DNA of 64,000 nt, taken from an uncultured Caulobacterales bacterium. Lineage in GTDB: Bacteria > Pseudomonadota > Alphaproteobacteria > Caulobacterales > Maricaulaceae. Numbering within the stretch: the stretch's first letter is position 1; every line of letters starts with the position of its first letter. The DNA is taken from the NCBI GenBank assembly GCA_937929915.1, contig CALFUN010000017.1, positions 164,106 through 228,105 on the forward strand, written 5' to 3'. The position numbers and the translations under genes were made by a program. This document shows positions 46,756 through 57,267 of the stretch, piece by piece. The notes beneath the pieces were generated by a model. It worked only from the letters and a program-made list of their open reading frames with translations, did not search any database and was not told the DNA's origin.

Positions 46756-47276
46756 TAATCCCGTTCACTAGGGTCTGTCATCCAATAACGCGTTACGTTC
46801 CGTATCAAAACTATAAGCGGCATAAGTATAGATATAAGCAAAGCTTGACGGAATAATACGGTAAAATTCGGTAATACACCGTAAACAAGCCATCCCGTCA
46901 CAATCAACATCAAGCCGCCAACTGCCAGCCCGATAAACCACAGAGCGAGCGCGCCAATAAAACTTGTAACCCCTTCGCGCTTATCAGGCCGTAAAATGGT
47001 AAATACCGTTAAATAGATAATAGACCATTGCCCCAGCGCCCCATTCGTGCCCCAATCCATAAAGACGCCCATAGAAAACAATATCAGAACACTCACGACA
47101 CCATTCACACCGCTTGGCCATAATGACACCATTAAAAGCGGCAAGAGTAAAAGCGAGACATTGCCCCCTGGGATATTGATATGCAAAACAGACAGGAACG
47201 TCGCGACGACTAGCCCAAAGCAAGCGGGTACAAAATATCTAGAAGACGATGTGTTTTGCGGCGATAGGAACGTCAT
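46752..47276 (-). CDS. mreD: Rod shape-determining protein MreD
   Basis: A membrane protein of about 174 residues with five hydrophobic segments and few conserved motifs, identified mainly by its place between mreC and mrdA and by its topology. ATG 47276 is preferred because it gives an ATGA overlap with the mreC stop; the 25-codon extension to 47351 would run deep into mreC and is not supported. MreD links MreC to the cytoskeletal and polymerase proteins of the elongation machinery. It also overlaps mrdA by four bases. Confidence 0.88.
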   Translation of the reverse strand: MTFLSPQNTSSSRYFVPACFGLVVATFLSVLHINIPGGNVSLLLLPLLMVSLWPSGVNGVVSVLILFSMGVFMDWGTNGALGQWSIIYLTVFTILRPDKREGVTSFIGALALWFIGLAVGGLMLIVTGWLVYGVLPNFTVLFRQALLISILMPLIVLIRNVTRYWMTDPSERDY

Positions 47277-48133
47277 AACGGCGCTTTCGTAATTCCATCT
47301 GACACCTCGCTTGGCGCTGTAATGGAGCGATAAGGCGAGACCCAGACCCAATCTATCGGCGTGCTTTCAGAATGCAGTTTCACGCGCAATTCCTCCGAAC
47401 TACCTTTTACCACAACACCAACAGGCAACCCCATAGGCAGTAAGCCATCACCGCCTGATGTGATAATAACATCCCCATTTTCCCACTCAGCGACATCTTT
47501 TGCGAAGGCTAAAAGCGGACGCGCTGTATTATCTCCAGATAATATCGCCAAAGCTTCGCTACGCTTATTGATAATAGGGATACGGCTGTTCAAATCCCCT
47601 AATTGCAAGACACGAGAGGAATTTTTACCTGCACTTATGACATGGCCAACAAGCCCATCGGCGCTCATCACGGGATTACCAAAACTCACACCATCGCTTG
47701 TACCCGTATTGAGCAGCAAAGAGCGCACAAAGGGGCCATTGGTTTCACTCACCGCCCTTGCAACGATTTTTTCTGCAGGAATATCAGCATCAATATTGGT
47801 TGATAAAATCCGCTCATAGCGCTTTATTTTTAACTCGAGCAAATCAATACGCGCTTGATTGCCGCGCAAGCCAGCCAATTCTTTGCGAAGCTTGATATTA
47901 TCTTCAAAGGCGCGATTGCGGTCTTGCATGCCAAAGACTTTATTCTCAACCCAGCGAATAGGACGAGAGGTAATTTGCGAAATTGGTGAGATAACATCTT
48001 CCGCTTGGCTCTGCGTTGATTTCGTAAAACCTGAATCACCGCGCTGCGATAGCAATAATATGAATGAGACGAGGAAAGCCGCTAGCAAAGCCATACGCAC
48101 AGGACTGTTATCATATCGGCTTAAGCTAGGCAT
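47273..48133 (-). CDS. mreC: Rod shape-determining protein MreC
   Basis: A 286-residue bitopic protein. A single N-terminal membrane helix (about residues 13-30) is followed by a coiled coil (about 60-110, with LRKELAGLRG) and the beta-barrel MreC domain with the VSFGNPVMSADGLVGHV stretch. It is anchored in the inner membrane with its barrel in the periplasm and organises PBP2 and RodA. It follows mreB by 30 bases and overlaps mreD by four, in the normal order of the elongation operon. The length is slightly short compared with some relatives. Confidence 0.94.
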   Translation of the reverse strand: MPSLSRYDNSPVRMALLAAFLVSFILLLSQRGDSGFTKSTQSQAEDVISPISQITSRPIRWVENKVFGMQDRNRAFEDNIKLRKELAGLRGNQARIDLLELKIKRYERILSTNIDADIPAEKIVARAVSETNGPFVRSLLLNTGTSDGVSFGNPVMSADGLVGHVISAGKNSSRVLQLGDLNSRIPIINKRSEALAILSGDNTARPLLAFAKDVAEWENGDVIITSGGDGLLPMGLPVGVVVKGSSEELRVKLHSESTPIDWVWVSPYRSITAPSEVSDGITKAPL

Positions 48134-48163
48134 GTTGTGATATAACGCCCTTATCGATTAAAA

Positions 48164-49228
<1,065 letters not shown>

Positions 49229-49374
49229 TCATGAATCTATTATGCGCCCTGCAATTCGACTCAGTGTTTTTATTAGAATACCCGATTTATTCATGCGAAT
49301 TAACTATAAAGAATGCAAGCCATTCATGACGTTAAAGGCCAAATATTGCTGTAATTTTATGTAACATGTCAAAT

Positions 49375-50058
49375 TTACGACTTTAAACGTCTCTGCGCTA
49401 AAATAGTTACGCCAATCACCACAGCCGCCAATGCGGCAAAGCACAAGGCCATATAGCTTTTATTTATACCAGAAACGACGCCTAGCCCTATCAGCGACAC
49501 AATCAAGATTTTGGGAATGATACCCAAAGCAGTTCCCGCCAAAAACGCTAAAAATTTCATATTTGATAGCCCTGCAGCAAAATTCACAAGAATGAACGGG
49601 CCTGTTGGGACAAGGCGAACAACGAAACTTGTGGTAAATCCATTCTTGCGAATTGCCTGTGTCAGTTTCGCCAGCACAGCCCCGCTCATAATTTCAAGCC
49701 GCGCTGCGCCTATCTTGCGCGCAATGGTAAAGTCTAAAGCCGCAGATGTCAGCGTTGCTATCCACGCATAAATACCGCCCTGCAAAGGCCCAAATGCTAA
49801 CACACTAGCTGTGATTAACATCCATTGCGGCGCGCCAATAAAGGCTGCGGCGCAAAATACGGCAATGGTGACAGGCAAGGCCCAAACCGAACCTGATAAA
49901 GTTTCAAATACCTGCCCAAGCTCGGCTCCATCAAGATTGAAATATTGCCGGCCAAAAGCAATCATAGCGATTGTCAAAGTCAAAAACCCAACTGTGAAAA
50001 GCACGGCTTTTTGCACATGACGATGTGCTAGGTGATTGGCGTCTGGCTTATCCATCAC
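49375..50058 (-). CDS. TVP38/TMEM64 family membrane protein (VTT domain)
   Basis: A 227-residue integral membrane protein with a VTT/DedA-like fold and about five to six spans. Typical are AAFIGAPQWMLITAS and FVVRLVPTGPFILVNFAAGL, which resembles the R-x-x-P-x-x-P segment of the family. The molecular function is not settled; relatives influence membrane lipid distribution. Its last codons do not overlap anything, but its first eleven bases overlap the end of miaA, so it is probably co-transcribed after miaA. It is a second, distant VTT protein in this window besides the DedA protein at 35215. Confidence 0.83.
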   Translation of the reverse strand: MMDKPDANHLAHRHVQKAVLFTVGFLTLTIAMIAFGRQYFNLDGAELGQVFETLSGSVWALPVTIAVFCAAAFIGAPQWMLITASVLAFGPLQGGIYAWIATLTSAALDFTIARKIGAARLEIMSGAVLAKLTQAIRKNGFTTSFVVRLVPTGPFILVNFAAGLSNMKFLAFLAGTALGIIPKILIVSLIGLGVVSGINKSYMALCFAALAAVVIGVTILAQRRLKS

Positions 50059-50989
50059 AAAACGCTTTCATCTCATCTAAAAATGTAGTTTTTTCATGTG
50101 CATTTGTCAGTTTCGGCCAGTCAGGGGTTTGATTACGGAACCATGTCATTTGCCGTTTTGCAAAGCGCCGTGTATCTTGCTGGGATTGCGCCAAAGCTGA
50201 ATTTAATAGGCGCGCCCCCCTTAAATATTCAAGCAAAGGCGGCAAGCCAATAGCCTTCATCATAGGTAGCTTTGCATCTATCGCTAGGCCCATCATATAT
50301 CGAGCCTCATCCAAGCCGCCATTATCCAGCATCGCCGCATAACGCTTATTGATTTTATCATATAAATGCGAGCGCTCTGGCATCAGCACAGCACAACGCA
50401 CAAAACGCGGCGGCACAATCGGCCGCGTTTTGGCTTGCCAAGCCGACAAAGCCTTGCCTGACTGCCAATAAACCTCCAATACTCGCATTAAACGATGCGG
50501 ATTATCACCCACAATTCGCGCCGTTGCGATAGGGTCACACGCTTGGCAAGTTTTGCGCAAAACTGCGGCGCCCTCTCTATCTAGTAAATTTTGGACACGG
50601 GTTTTGACCTCTGGGCTAATCTGCGGAATATGCGCAAGGCCTTCCGTAAGAGCTTTGAAATACAACCCCGTTCCGCCCGTAATAATAGGCACTTTCCTGC
50701 GAGCAAGCACATTTAGAATGACAGGCTCTACATCCCGCAGCCATGCACCTGTTGAATAACGTTTATGTCCGTCAACATGGCCATATAGATGATGCGGCAC
50801 ATGCTCCATCTCGGCCTGACTGGGCCGCGCTGATAGGATATTAAGCTGCGCATAGACTTGCAGCGCATCTGCGTTGATGATCTCTCCGCCAACAGCTTTG
50901 GCAATATCTAGCGCAAAACCGCTCTTACCGCTTGCGGTTGGCCCTGCAATACATAATACGGGTTTTATTTTATCAGGATGTTCCATCAT
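50048..50989 (-). CDS. miaA: tRNA dimethylallyltransferase
   Basis: A protein of about 313 residues that adds a dimethylallyl group to A37 of tRNAs reading U-starting codons. The P-loop is GPTASGKS, followed by the conserved INADALQVYAQLNI and GGTGLYFKAL segments, with the C-terminal MTWFRNQ. ATG 50989 or the adjacent ATG 50986 gives the family N-terminus. A 34-residue upstream extension to 51091 would overlap serB completely and lacks similarity. Its start codon overlaps that of divergent serB by two bases, an unusual arrangement. It overlaps the TVP38 gene by eleven bases at its end. Confidence 0.93.
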   Translation of the reverse strand: MMEHPDKIKPVLCIAGPTASGKSGFALDIAKAVGGEIINADALQVYAQLNILSARPSQAEMEHVPHHLYGHVDGHKRYSTGAWLRDVEPVILNVLARRKVPIITGGTGLYFKALTEGLAHIPQISPEVKTRVQNLLDREGAAVLRKTCQACDPIATARIVGDNPHRLMRVLEVYWQSGKALSAWQAKTRPIVPPRFVRCAVLMPERSHLYDKINKRYAAMLDNGGLDEARYMMGLAIDAKLPMMKAIGLPPLLEYLRGARLLNSALAQSQQDTRRFAKRQMTWFRNQTPDWPKLTNAHEKTTFLDEMKAFCDG

Positions 50990-51905
50990 GGCCGCTATAG
51001 CGCTTAGTTTCACCTTTGTCTTAAAGAAAAAAGACCAAGCTGCGTGTGACAAAGTTATGCAGATTGCGGCCAAACTTTTGGCAGGTGTCACAGTTGATAG
51101 GGAACCGTTTCACTGCTTATCTGACGCGCGGGCTTATGAATGCCAATTTACCAGTTCGCAAAAGGCTGCCGAGCTACAAGATCGCTGTATAGTCCGCTTT
51201 GAAAATGAGGGTTTGGAAGCGGATATTTGCGTGCAATCCAGTATGAATCGCCGCAAAAAACTTTTGATCTGCGATATGGATTCAACTCTGATTGGCCAAG
51301 AATGTATTGATGAGTTAGCTGATTTTGCAGGTATGAAAAACCGCGTAAGCGCCATTACTGAACAAGCTATGCGCGGCGAAATTGATTTTGATAATGCGTT
51401 AAAAGAGCGCGTTAAACTTCTGAAAGGTTTGAATTTATCTGTCTTACAAGATTGTTTCGAACAGCGCATTCACATCAATGCTGGCGCCCAAGAACTTTGC
51501 CAAACGATGCGCCATCATGGCGCAAAAACCGTTATTGTGTCTGGCGGCTTTACATTTTTTACACACCGCATCGCGCAAGCTTGCGGCTTTGATACGCATC
51601 AAGCCAATATTTTGATAGATGACGGCACCTATTTAACGGGAGATGTCGGCCTACCTATATTAGGCCGCGAGGCTAAACTTGATGCCATGAAAGCCCATAG
51701 TCAGGATTTGGGCGGGCCAGATATGGCCATTGCGATTGGTGACGGCGCCAATGATTTAGCGATGATTACGGCTGCAGGGCTTGGTATTGCCTATTATGCA
51801 AAACCCGCTGTCGCGGCAGCTGCTCATTGCGCAATTACACACACAGACTTACGTACAGCCTTGTATTACCAAGGATTTTCAGATGATGATATTATCGAGC
51901 CTTAG
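50988..51905 (+). CDS. serB: Phosphoserine phosphatase
   Basis: A protein of about 305 residues of the HAD superfamily. Motif I is CDMDSTLI (the first Asp is the nucleophile), motif II is the Ser in IVSGGFTFF, motif III has the Lys of LGREAKLDA, and motif IV is GDGANDLAM. It completes serine biosynthesis by removing phosphate from phosphoserine. The N-terminal 80 residues are a weak regulatory-type domain as in alphaproteobacterial SerB. ATG 50988 has AGGA nine bases upstream, which lies inside the miaA N-terminal codons. The upstream ATG at 50874 is inside miaA and is not favoured. Confidence 0.93.
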   Translation: MAAIALSFTFVLKKKDQAACDKVMQIAAKLLAGVTVDREPFHCLSDARAYECQFTSSQKAAELQDRCIVRFENEGLEADICVQSSMNRRKKLLICDMDSTLIGQECIDELADFAGMKNRVSAITEQAMRGEIDFDNALKERVKLLKGLNLSVLQDCFEQRIHINAGAQELCQTMRHHGAKTVIVSGGFTFFTHRIAQACGFDTHQANILIDDGTYLTGDVGLPILGREAKLDAMKAHSQDLGGPDMAIAIGDGANDLAMITAAGLGIAYYAKPAVAAAAHCAITHTDLRTALYYQGFSDDDIIEP

Positions 51906-51936
51906 CTTTATATCAGAATAAGTGCAGCGCCTAACG

Positions 51937-53358
51937 TTAACTCACGCCTAAAGCGTGGAAAATATAATTCCCGCCGCGATTGACCAAAATGGTAACAGGG
52001 CTATCGCCTTTAGCTGCAAGTTTCATAGCGTCTTCAAATTCCTTAGGCGTTGTAACTCTTTCAAAACCGACCTCTTCGATAATATCGCCCTTAAGGATTT
52101 TACCTGTCGCTTCGGCGCGCTTATCCACTTTGACAACCCGCACACCTTTAATTTCAGATTTCACACGATATTTCGTACGAATATCCTCCGTTAAAGCTTC
52201 GACATAAATACCGTTAGCACTGCGTTCTGCATTGCCTGATTCGATTTCTTCACGGATTTTTTGGTCTTCAGTTTTTGTCTCTTTAAGGCGTTCAACGACG
52301 ACATTTGCCGTTTTTGTTTTACGCTTACGAATATAGGTCACTTTAAGGGTTTCGCCAATCGGGGCTTCTGCCACACGGCGCGATAGAAGGCGGGAGCTCT
52401 CGAGCTTAACATCGCCTAATTTTGTAATTAAATCCCCGCGCTGCAAACCTGCCTTATCTGCGGGTGAGTCCTTGACAACCGTGCGTATAAGCGCGCCATG
52501 AGGCGCATCAAGACCATAGCTCTTTGCGATCGCATTGCTCACTTTTTGCGGGCGTACCCCCAAATAGCCGCGCCGTGTTTCGCCATATTCGGTTAGTTGA
52601 TTAACAACACTTTCCGCCAGTTCCGCGGGAACAGAGAAGCTAATCCCGACACTCCCGCCTGTTGGCGACAAGATAGCCGTATTTACGCCAATCACATCCC
52701 CGTCCATGTTAAAAAGCGGCCCGCCAGAATTGCCTTTATTAATCGCAACATCGGTTTGGATAAAGTCATCATAGCTACCATGGGAGATATCGCGGTTACG
52801 CGCAGAAATAATCCCAGCCGCCACAGAGCCAGAATATCCAAAGGGATTCCCAATAGCGATAACCCATTCACCGACTTCTGACTCATCAGATTTACCGAAT
52901 TTTACAAATTCAAAAGGCTTACCCGACTCGATTTTCAAAACGGCTATATCTGTCGCAGGATCCGTTCCTATCAGTTCCGCCTCATAAGTATCCCCATTTG
53001 GGAATGTGACTTCGATTAGGTCTGCATCTTCGATAACATGATTATTGGTCACAAGATAACCATCACCGCTAATCATAAACCCAGAGCCAAGAGATTTGGA
53101 CACACGGCCATCCCGATCCGCGCGATCACCGAAGAAATCATTAAAGCGCTCTAGCGGGGAGCCTTTCGGGAACGCAGGAGCTTCGCTTGTATCAACTTCA
53201 ATCGTTTGCGCGGTCGAGATATTGACAACAGCAGGACTAAGACGTTTCGCCAATTCAGAAAAACCATCGGGCACGCCTCTGGCCTGCGCCGCTTGCGGCA
53301 TAAAGGACAAGGACAGAGCCACAATAGCGGCTTGAACACATAGGGTACGAATTTTCAT
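51937..53358 (-). CDS. degP: DegP/HtrA-type periplasmic serine protease (Do family)
   Basis: A 473-residue secreted protease. A signal peptide covers about residues 1-26 (cleavage after AQA). The trypsin-like domain has H107 in TNNHVI, D137 in DIAVL and S211 in GNSGGP. Two PDZ domains follow (from about 275 and about 380). It degrades and refolds misfolded envelope proteins. It lies downstream of hflK-hflC-DUF2065 on the same strand, a common alphaproteobacterial order, so membrane protein quality control and periplasmic proteolysis are grouped. Confidence 0.94.
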   Translation of the reverse strand: MKIRTLCVQAAIVALSLSFMPQAAQARGVPDGFSELAKRLSPAVVNISTAQTIEVDTSEAPAFPKGSPLERFNDFFGDRADRDGRVSKSLGSGFMISGDGYLVTNNHVIEDADLIEVTFPNGDTYEAELIGTDPATDIAVLKIESGKPFEFVKFGKSDESEVGEWVIAIGNPFGYSGSVAAGIISARNRDISHGSYDDFIQTDVAINKGNSGGPLFNMDGDVIGVNTAILSPTGGSVGISFSVPAELAESVVNQLTEYGETRRGYLGVRPQKVSNAIAKSYGLDAPHGALIRTVVKDSPADKAGLQRGDLITKLGDVKLESSRLLSRRVAEAPIGETLKVTYIRKRKTKTANVVVERLKETKTEDQKIREEIESGNAERSANGIYVEALTEDIRTKYRVKSEIKGVRVVKVDKRAEATGKILKGDIIEEVGFERVTTPKEFEDAMKLAAKGDSPVTILVNRGGNYIFHALGVS

Positions 53359-53437
53359 ATCTATAAACTAGCTATTCTGAGCGGTTTGCCAAGAGAGACT
53401 TACGGTGAAACACTTAACTTTTCAGTCAGAAAGCCCC

Positions 53438-53644
53438 TTAGCCTGCCATTTTTACGGCCAAAGCAATCATCGCGACACCTCCAGCGACAGACATTAAGCC
53501 CGCAAGGTGTAAATCGCGATCATTCATTTGCTCTAAAGCTTGACGATAGACTTGACGAACACCGCTCGGAAATATCGCTAACATCATACCTTCAAAAGCA
53601 AAAGCTCCGCCAATCGCAATCAATATGATTGTGCCCAAAGTCAT
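53438..53644 (-). CDS. DUF2065 family small membrane protein
   Basis: A 68-residue protein with two hydrophobic helices (about residues 4-25 and 47-65) joined by a charged loop RQVYRQALEQMNDRDLHLAGL, matching the YjeT/DUF2065 family. It sits between hflC and the DegP-type protease. In E. coli yjeT likewise follows hflK-hflC, so the linkage is conserved. The function is unknown, but co-occurrence suggests an accessory role for the HflKC complex. The gap of about 35 bases to hflC and 80 bases to the protease is consistent with one operon. Confidence 0.88.
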   Translation of the reverse strand: MTLGTIILIAIGGAFAFEGMMLAIFPSGVRQVYRQALEQMNDRDLHLAGLMSVAGGVAMIALAVKMAG

Positions 53645-53679
53645 ATTATAAGAGCCATCTCAAGGCCAATGCAGCGCCC

Positions 53680-54573
53680 CTAACGGCGAGACGGGCCTTG
53701 TTGATTATCCAGATAGCTTAAAAAGTCAGAATCAGGCGACAACACATAAGTCGTGCCAGCTCCAAGGCCGTTCTTATAGGCTTCCATAGACCGGTAAAAT
53801 GCGAAAAACTCAGGATCTTTAGTATATGCCGCTGCGTAAATATTATTACGTTCTTTATCGCCCTCACCGCGAATAACCTCAGCTTGTTGCTGGGCTTCAG
53901 CGCGGATAATCGTCGCAGTTTTTTCAGCTGTTGAAGTAATTTCTAAAGCTTCCTCACGGCCCTCAGAGCGTATCAATTCTGCGATTTGCTTACGTTCTGT
54001 GACCATACGATTTAAGACTTGATCCGTGTTGGCAGGCGGTAAATCCGCGCGCTTAATACGTACATCAATAATTTCAATACCGAAATTTTTATCTTTCACG
54101 ACATTATTTGAAACTTGCTGAATTTCAGACATCAATTCAGCACGGCGGCCTGCAATAATTTCAGGACGGTCAACCCGGCCGAGCACATCGCGCAATGTCG
54201 AATCCATAATAGATTGCAGCTGTAGCTGCGCGCCGCGTTCTGTCTGCAAAGCCTGATAGAAGCTCACACCATCAACGATGCGGTAGCGAATGAATGCATC
54301 CACCACGAGGCGTTCTTGGTCAGATGCCACAAGCTCAACTTTTTCTAAATCTACTTCGAGGTTACGGCGTTCTAATGGCACAACCTTTTGATATGGCAGT
54401 TTAAACTTTAGGCCAGCATCCGCCTCTTTGCCCCAAGCATTTTGTACGCCTTTGGCTTCCCCAAATTCTAAAATGAGAGCCTGCTCCCATTCTTTGACAG
54501 TGTAGGTTGATAAAGCTAGGCCGATAAATGCAGCCCCCAATAAGGCAATGCCGCCGAGTTGAGCAGTCTTCAT
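53680..54573 (-). CDS. hflC: FtsH protease modulator HflC
   Basis: A 297-residue SPFH/prohibitin-domain protein. A single N-terminal membrane helix (about 5-24) is followed by the SPFH domain (about 25-190) and a helical C-terminal region with alternating Glu/Ala repeats (REEALEITSTAEKTATIIRAEA). With HflK it forms a large periplasmic cage around FtsH. It overlaps hflK by four bases. The conserved IEIIDVRIKRADLP segment and C-terminal FFAFYRSMEAYK are characteristic of HflC. Confidence 0.95.
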   Translation of the reverse strand: MKTAQLGGIALLGAAFIGLALSTYTVKEWEQALILEFGEAKGVQNAWGKEADAGLKFKLPYQKVVPLERRNLEVDLEKVELVASDQERLVVDAFIRYRIVDGVSFYQALQTERGAQLQLQSIMDSTLRDVLGRVDRPEIIAGRRAELMSEIQQVSNNVVKDKNFGIEIIDVRIKRADLPPANTDQVLNRMVTERKQIAELIRSEGREEALEITSTAEKTATIIRAEAQQQAEVIRGEGDKERNNIYAAAYTKDPEFFAFYRSMEAYKNGLGAGTTYVLSPDSDFLSYLDNQQGPSRR

Positions 54574-55691
54574 TGGTTCGCTCCCTTTTTCTTACCTAAT
54601 TGATCCAATGGCAAATATGGCACAACACCTGAACCGGCCTCGCTATCTAGGATAATTTTATCAGCTGGGCTGTAAACTTGCTCGATCGTTTCCAGATAAA
54701 TCCGTTGGCGTGTTACGCGCGGGGCCGCTTGATACTCGCCTAAAACCAAGTTGAAACGCTCCGCCTCACCTTTCGCTTCAGCAACCACTTGGCCTTTATA
54801 CCCTTCAGCATCTTGTATGATTTTCGCAGCCGCACCACGAGCGGCCGGCACAACTGTATTTTGATAGGCTGTGGCCTCATTAATCAATGTTTCTTTTTCT
54901 TGATTGGCATCCACAACATCGCGAAACGCATCCACCACCCGGCCATCAGGGGCATCTGCTTTTTGCAACTGCACTTCGACGACTTCAATACCAGCCTTAT
55001 ATTCATCCAAAGTTTGTTGCATGAGATCACGGACAGAAATTGTCGTGTTTAGGCGATCCGTCGTGATAATATTTTCAAGCTCACTCTTACCGACGATTTC
55101 GCGCATAGCACTCTCAGCAACAGCTCTTAAAGCTGTCGCAGGCGCATCAACTTCGAAAATATAATTTTTAAGATTGGAAATCCGCCAGAGAACTGTGAAA
55201 TCAATATCAACAATATTTTCATCCCCTGTCAGCATAAGCGAATTATTATCATTCCCGCCAATGGTTGTTTTTTGAACAACGCGCGTTTTGCGCTTTTCAA
55301 CAGATTCAAGCGGCGCTGGGAATTTAAAATTTAATCCAGGCGGTGCCGTGCGGCTATATTTACCAAAGCGCAAAACAACGGCTTCTTCTTGTTGGTCAAC
55401 CGTGTAGATTGACGTGCTAATCATCATTAAAACACCAAGGGCCACAACAATACCGAGTGGCCCAAATTTTCCGAGCGGTGAATTTGGCCCGCCAAAGCTC
55501 GGCCCGCCAGAGCCTCCGCCGCGATTAGCGCGTGATTTAAAGCCTTGAATGACGTTTTCTAAATCAGAAGATTTATTATCCGAATTTGGCCGTTCTCTAT
55601 CTGGACGCCCGCCATTACCCCAAGGCGATTTCCCGCCATTATTATTGCCAGACCCGCCGCGCGGCCCCCATGGACTTTTATTATCCGACAT
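54570..55691 (-). CDS. hflK: FtsH protease modulator HflK
   Basis: A 373-residue SPFH-domain partner of HflC. The N-terminal 75 residues are a Gly/Asn/Pro-rich disordered segment, typical of HflK. One membrane helix (about 75-95) is followed by the SPFH domain and the coiled region with GVEVVEVQLQKADAPDGRVVDAFRDV. It assembles with HflC around the FtsH protease at the inner membrane and controls its access to substrates. It starts the hflK-hflC-DUF2065-protease operon; folA lies 75 bases upstream on the same strand and may be transcribed with it. Confidence 0.95.
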   Translation of the reverse strand: MSDNKSPWGPRGGSGNNNGGKSPWGNGGRPDRERPNSDNKSSDLENVIQGFKSRANRGGGSGGPSFGGPNSPLGKFGPLGIVVALGVLMMISTSIYTVDQQEEAVVLRFGKYSRTAPPGLNFKFPAPLESVEKRKTRVVQKTTIGGNDNNSLMLTGDENIVDIDFTVLWRISNLKNYIFEVDAPATALRAVAESAMREIVGKSELENIITTDRLNTTISVRDLMQQTLDEYKAGIEVVEVQLQKADAPDGRVVDAFRDVVDANQEKETLINEATAYQNTVVPAARGAAAKIIQDAEGYKGQVVAEAKGEAERFNLVLGEYQAAPRVTRQRIYLETIEQVYSPADKIILDSEAGSGVVPYLPLDQLGKKKGANQ

Positions 55692-55765
55692 TCAGATGTC
55701 TCCATTCATATATTGGGTTCAATGTGGCGATGAATACTGCATTTATCAAGTGTCGCTTAACGAAA

Positions 55766-56341
55766 TTACGTAGAGTTTTTGCGCAAATACTCTCTTATAG
55801 TAAATGGATAATCATCTTTTTCTGACTTCGGCGCCATTTCTTCGCGAATAAGCTGCCAGTCAAAGGCTGAAATAACAGGGAAATGAGCATCCCCGTCTAT
55901 GACCGCGTCAACATCTGAAATATAGAGCTTATCGCAAAAAGGTAGAAGCCGCGCATAAAGCTGCGCCCCGCCCATCAATATCACTTCGTCAACATTCATT
56001 TGCCCTGCCAATTCAAACCCGCGCCCAATCATATCCATCATATCATGAAATATCTCAGCCTGTTTGGCTGCATATCCCTCATCGCGCGTCAGCACGAGAT
56101 TAGGCCGCCCCGGCAAGGCAAATGGCAGGCTTTCCCATGTCACGCGCCCCATCAAACATGGTTTACCTAATGTCACACGCTTAAAATGTTTAAGGTCAGA
56201 GGATAAACGCCACGGCAAATCTCCATCGCGGCCAATAACATTATTTCGAGACTTTGCGACTATGATAGATAATTTGGGATATGTAACACCAATATCAGAC
56301 CTAAGTTTTGGGCGAATCTCGGTTAAAATAGATTTAGACAT
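55766..56341 (-). CDS. folA: Dihydrofolate reductase
   Basis: A 191-residue enzyme with an N-terminal extension of about 22 residues before the typical LSIIVAKSRNNVIGRDGDLPWRL start. The Asp or Glu position in the PW-x-x-x-x-D-L-K-H-F block is D49. Conserved ITLGKPxLMGRxTWES and the C-terminal FTIREY are present. It reduces dihydrofolate to tetrahydrofolate using NADPH, replacing the folate oxidised by ThyA, whose gene lies 1.4 kb upstream on the same strand. Two plus-strand genes and the AT-rich orphan lie between them, so folA and thyA are not one operon here. Confidence 0.92.
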   Translation of the reverse strand: MSKSILTEIRPKLRSDIGVTYPKLSIIVAKSRNNVIGRDGDLPWRLSSDLKHFKRVTLGKPCLMGRVTWESLPFALPGRPNLVLTRDEGYAAKQAEIFHDMMDMIGRGFELAGQMNVDEVILMGGAQLYARLLPFCDKLYISDVDAVIDGDAHFPVISAFDWQLIREEMAPKSEKDDYPFTIREYLRKNST

Positions 56342-56385
56342 ATATTATAGGTTACAGCGCGCGGGTGCAGAGGTATAGGGGTTTC

Positions 56386-56928
56386 ATGTCACCGTCTGTT
56401 GAAAAAACACCGCCAAAAACCTCCATGCGCTATTTTAAATATACGCTGGTCTATATCCTGCTTATCCCCTTTATAAATTGGAGCTTTACATGGGCACCCA
56501 TGGTCGAATTACCTGGTCTGGCGGCATGGGCATTTAACCCTGTTACCATTGTCACAGGGCTTGTACTTGTCGTACGGGATTTTGCCCAGCGCGAGATTGG
56601 CCATGAAGTCCTTATCGCTATGGGACTTGCGCTATTTTTGACCTATGTGACGAGCGGCGAAGAGTTGGCGCTTGCGAGCGGTACGGCATTTTTAATCTCA
56701 GAACTCGTAGATTGGACGATGTTTACCTTCACCAAATATAAGCTCTCAACACGCGTCTTGCTCTCCTCAGCCATCGCAGCGCCAATCGACACAACGGCCT
56801 TTCTATACGGGGCGAGCTTTATCCGCGACGCACAATTCACACTGCCCAATATCGTCATGAGCGTAGGCGGAAAAATGCTCGGAGCGGTGGTGATTTGGTG
56901 GTTGATTAAGTTGAGGATGGAACGATGA
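56386..56928 (+). CDS. VUT family transporter (queuosine-precursor transporter-like)
   Basis: A protein of about 180 residues with about six membrane spans. The segment [14 protein letters not shown] is the family hallmark, and the [14 protein letters not shown] segment supports the VUT/DUF165 family that includes the queuosine precursor importer YhhQ. It may import queuine precursors or a related base; the substrate is not proven. ATG 56386 has AGGGG just upstream and is preferred over ATG 56365. Its stop overlaps the PhnA-like gene start (ATGA), so they are coupled. Confidence 0.83.
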   Translation: MSPSVEKTPPKTSMRYFKYTLVYILLIPFINWSFTWAPMVELPGLAAWAFNPVTIVTGLVLVVRDFAQREIGHEVLIAMGLALFLTYVTSGEELALASGTAFLISELVDWTMFTFTKYKLSTRVLLSSAIAAPIDTTAFLYGASFIRDAQFTLPNIVMSVGGKMLGAVVIWWLIKLRMER

Positions 56929-57257
56929 GTGAACTACCGCATTGCCCGCAATGCACCTGTGAATATACATATGAAGATGGCGCGTTGCTCGTCTGCCCAG
57001 AATGCGCCCATGAATGGAGTAATAATCCCGAATTCACCAATGAACGCATCTATAAAGACGCCAATGGGAATCTGCTAACCGAAGGCGATTGGGTTACCAT
57101 TATCAAAGATCTGAAAATTAAAGGCACATCTAAAGTGGCGAAGGTCGGAACCAAGGTACGAATTAACCGCCTGATAGACGAAGATCACGATATTGATTGC
57201 AAGATTGACGGCATCGGCGCGATGAAGCTGAAGACTATGTTTGTGAAGAAGGCTTAA
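56925..57257 (+). CDS. PhnA/YjdM family zinc-ribbon protein
   Basis: A 110-residue protein. The N-terminal zinc ribbon has CPQC and CPEC pairs (residues 7-10 and 24-27). The C-terminal SH3-like domain begins at [23 protein letters not shown] and ends [13 protein letters not shown], matching the PhnA/YjdM family. E. coli PhnA-like proteins were named for proximity to phosphonate genes but are not known to degrade phosphonates, so no reaction is assigned. It is coupled to the VUT transporter by a four-base overlap. Confidence 0.88.
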   Translation: MSELPHCPQCTCEYTYEDGALLVCPECAHEWSNNPEFTNERIYKDANGNLLTEGDWVTIIKDLKIKGTSKVAKVGTKVRINRLIDEDHDIDCKIDGIGAMKLKTMFVKKA

Positions 57258-57267
57258 GGACGGAAGA

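Noticed and set aside
47277..47351. 25-codon N-terminal extension of MreD
   Set aside because: It would overlap mreC by 78 bases. The ATGA junction at 47276 is the usual coupled start.
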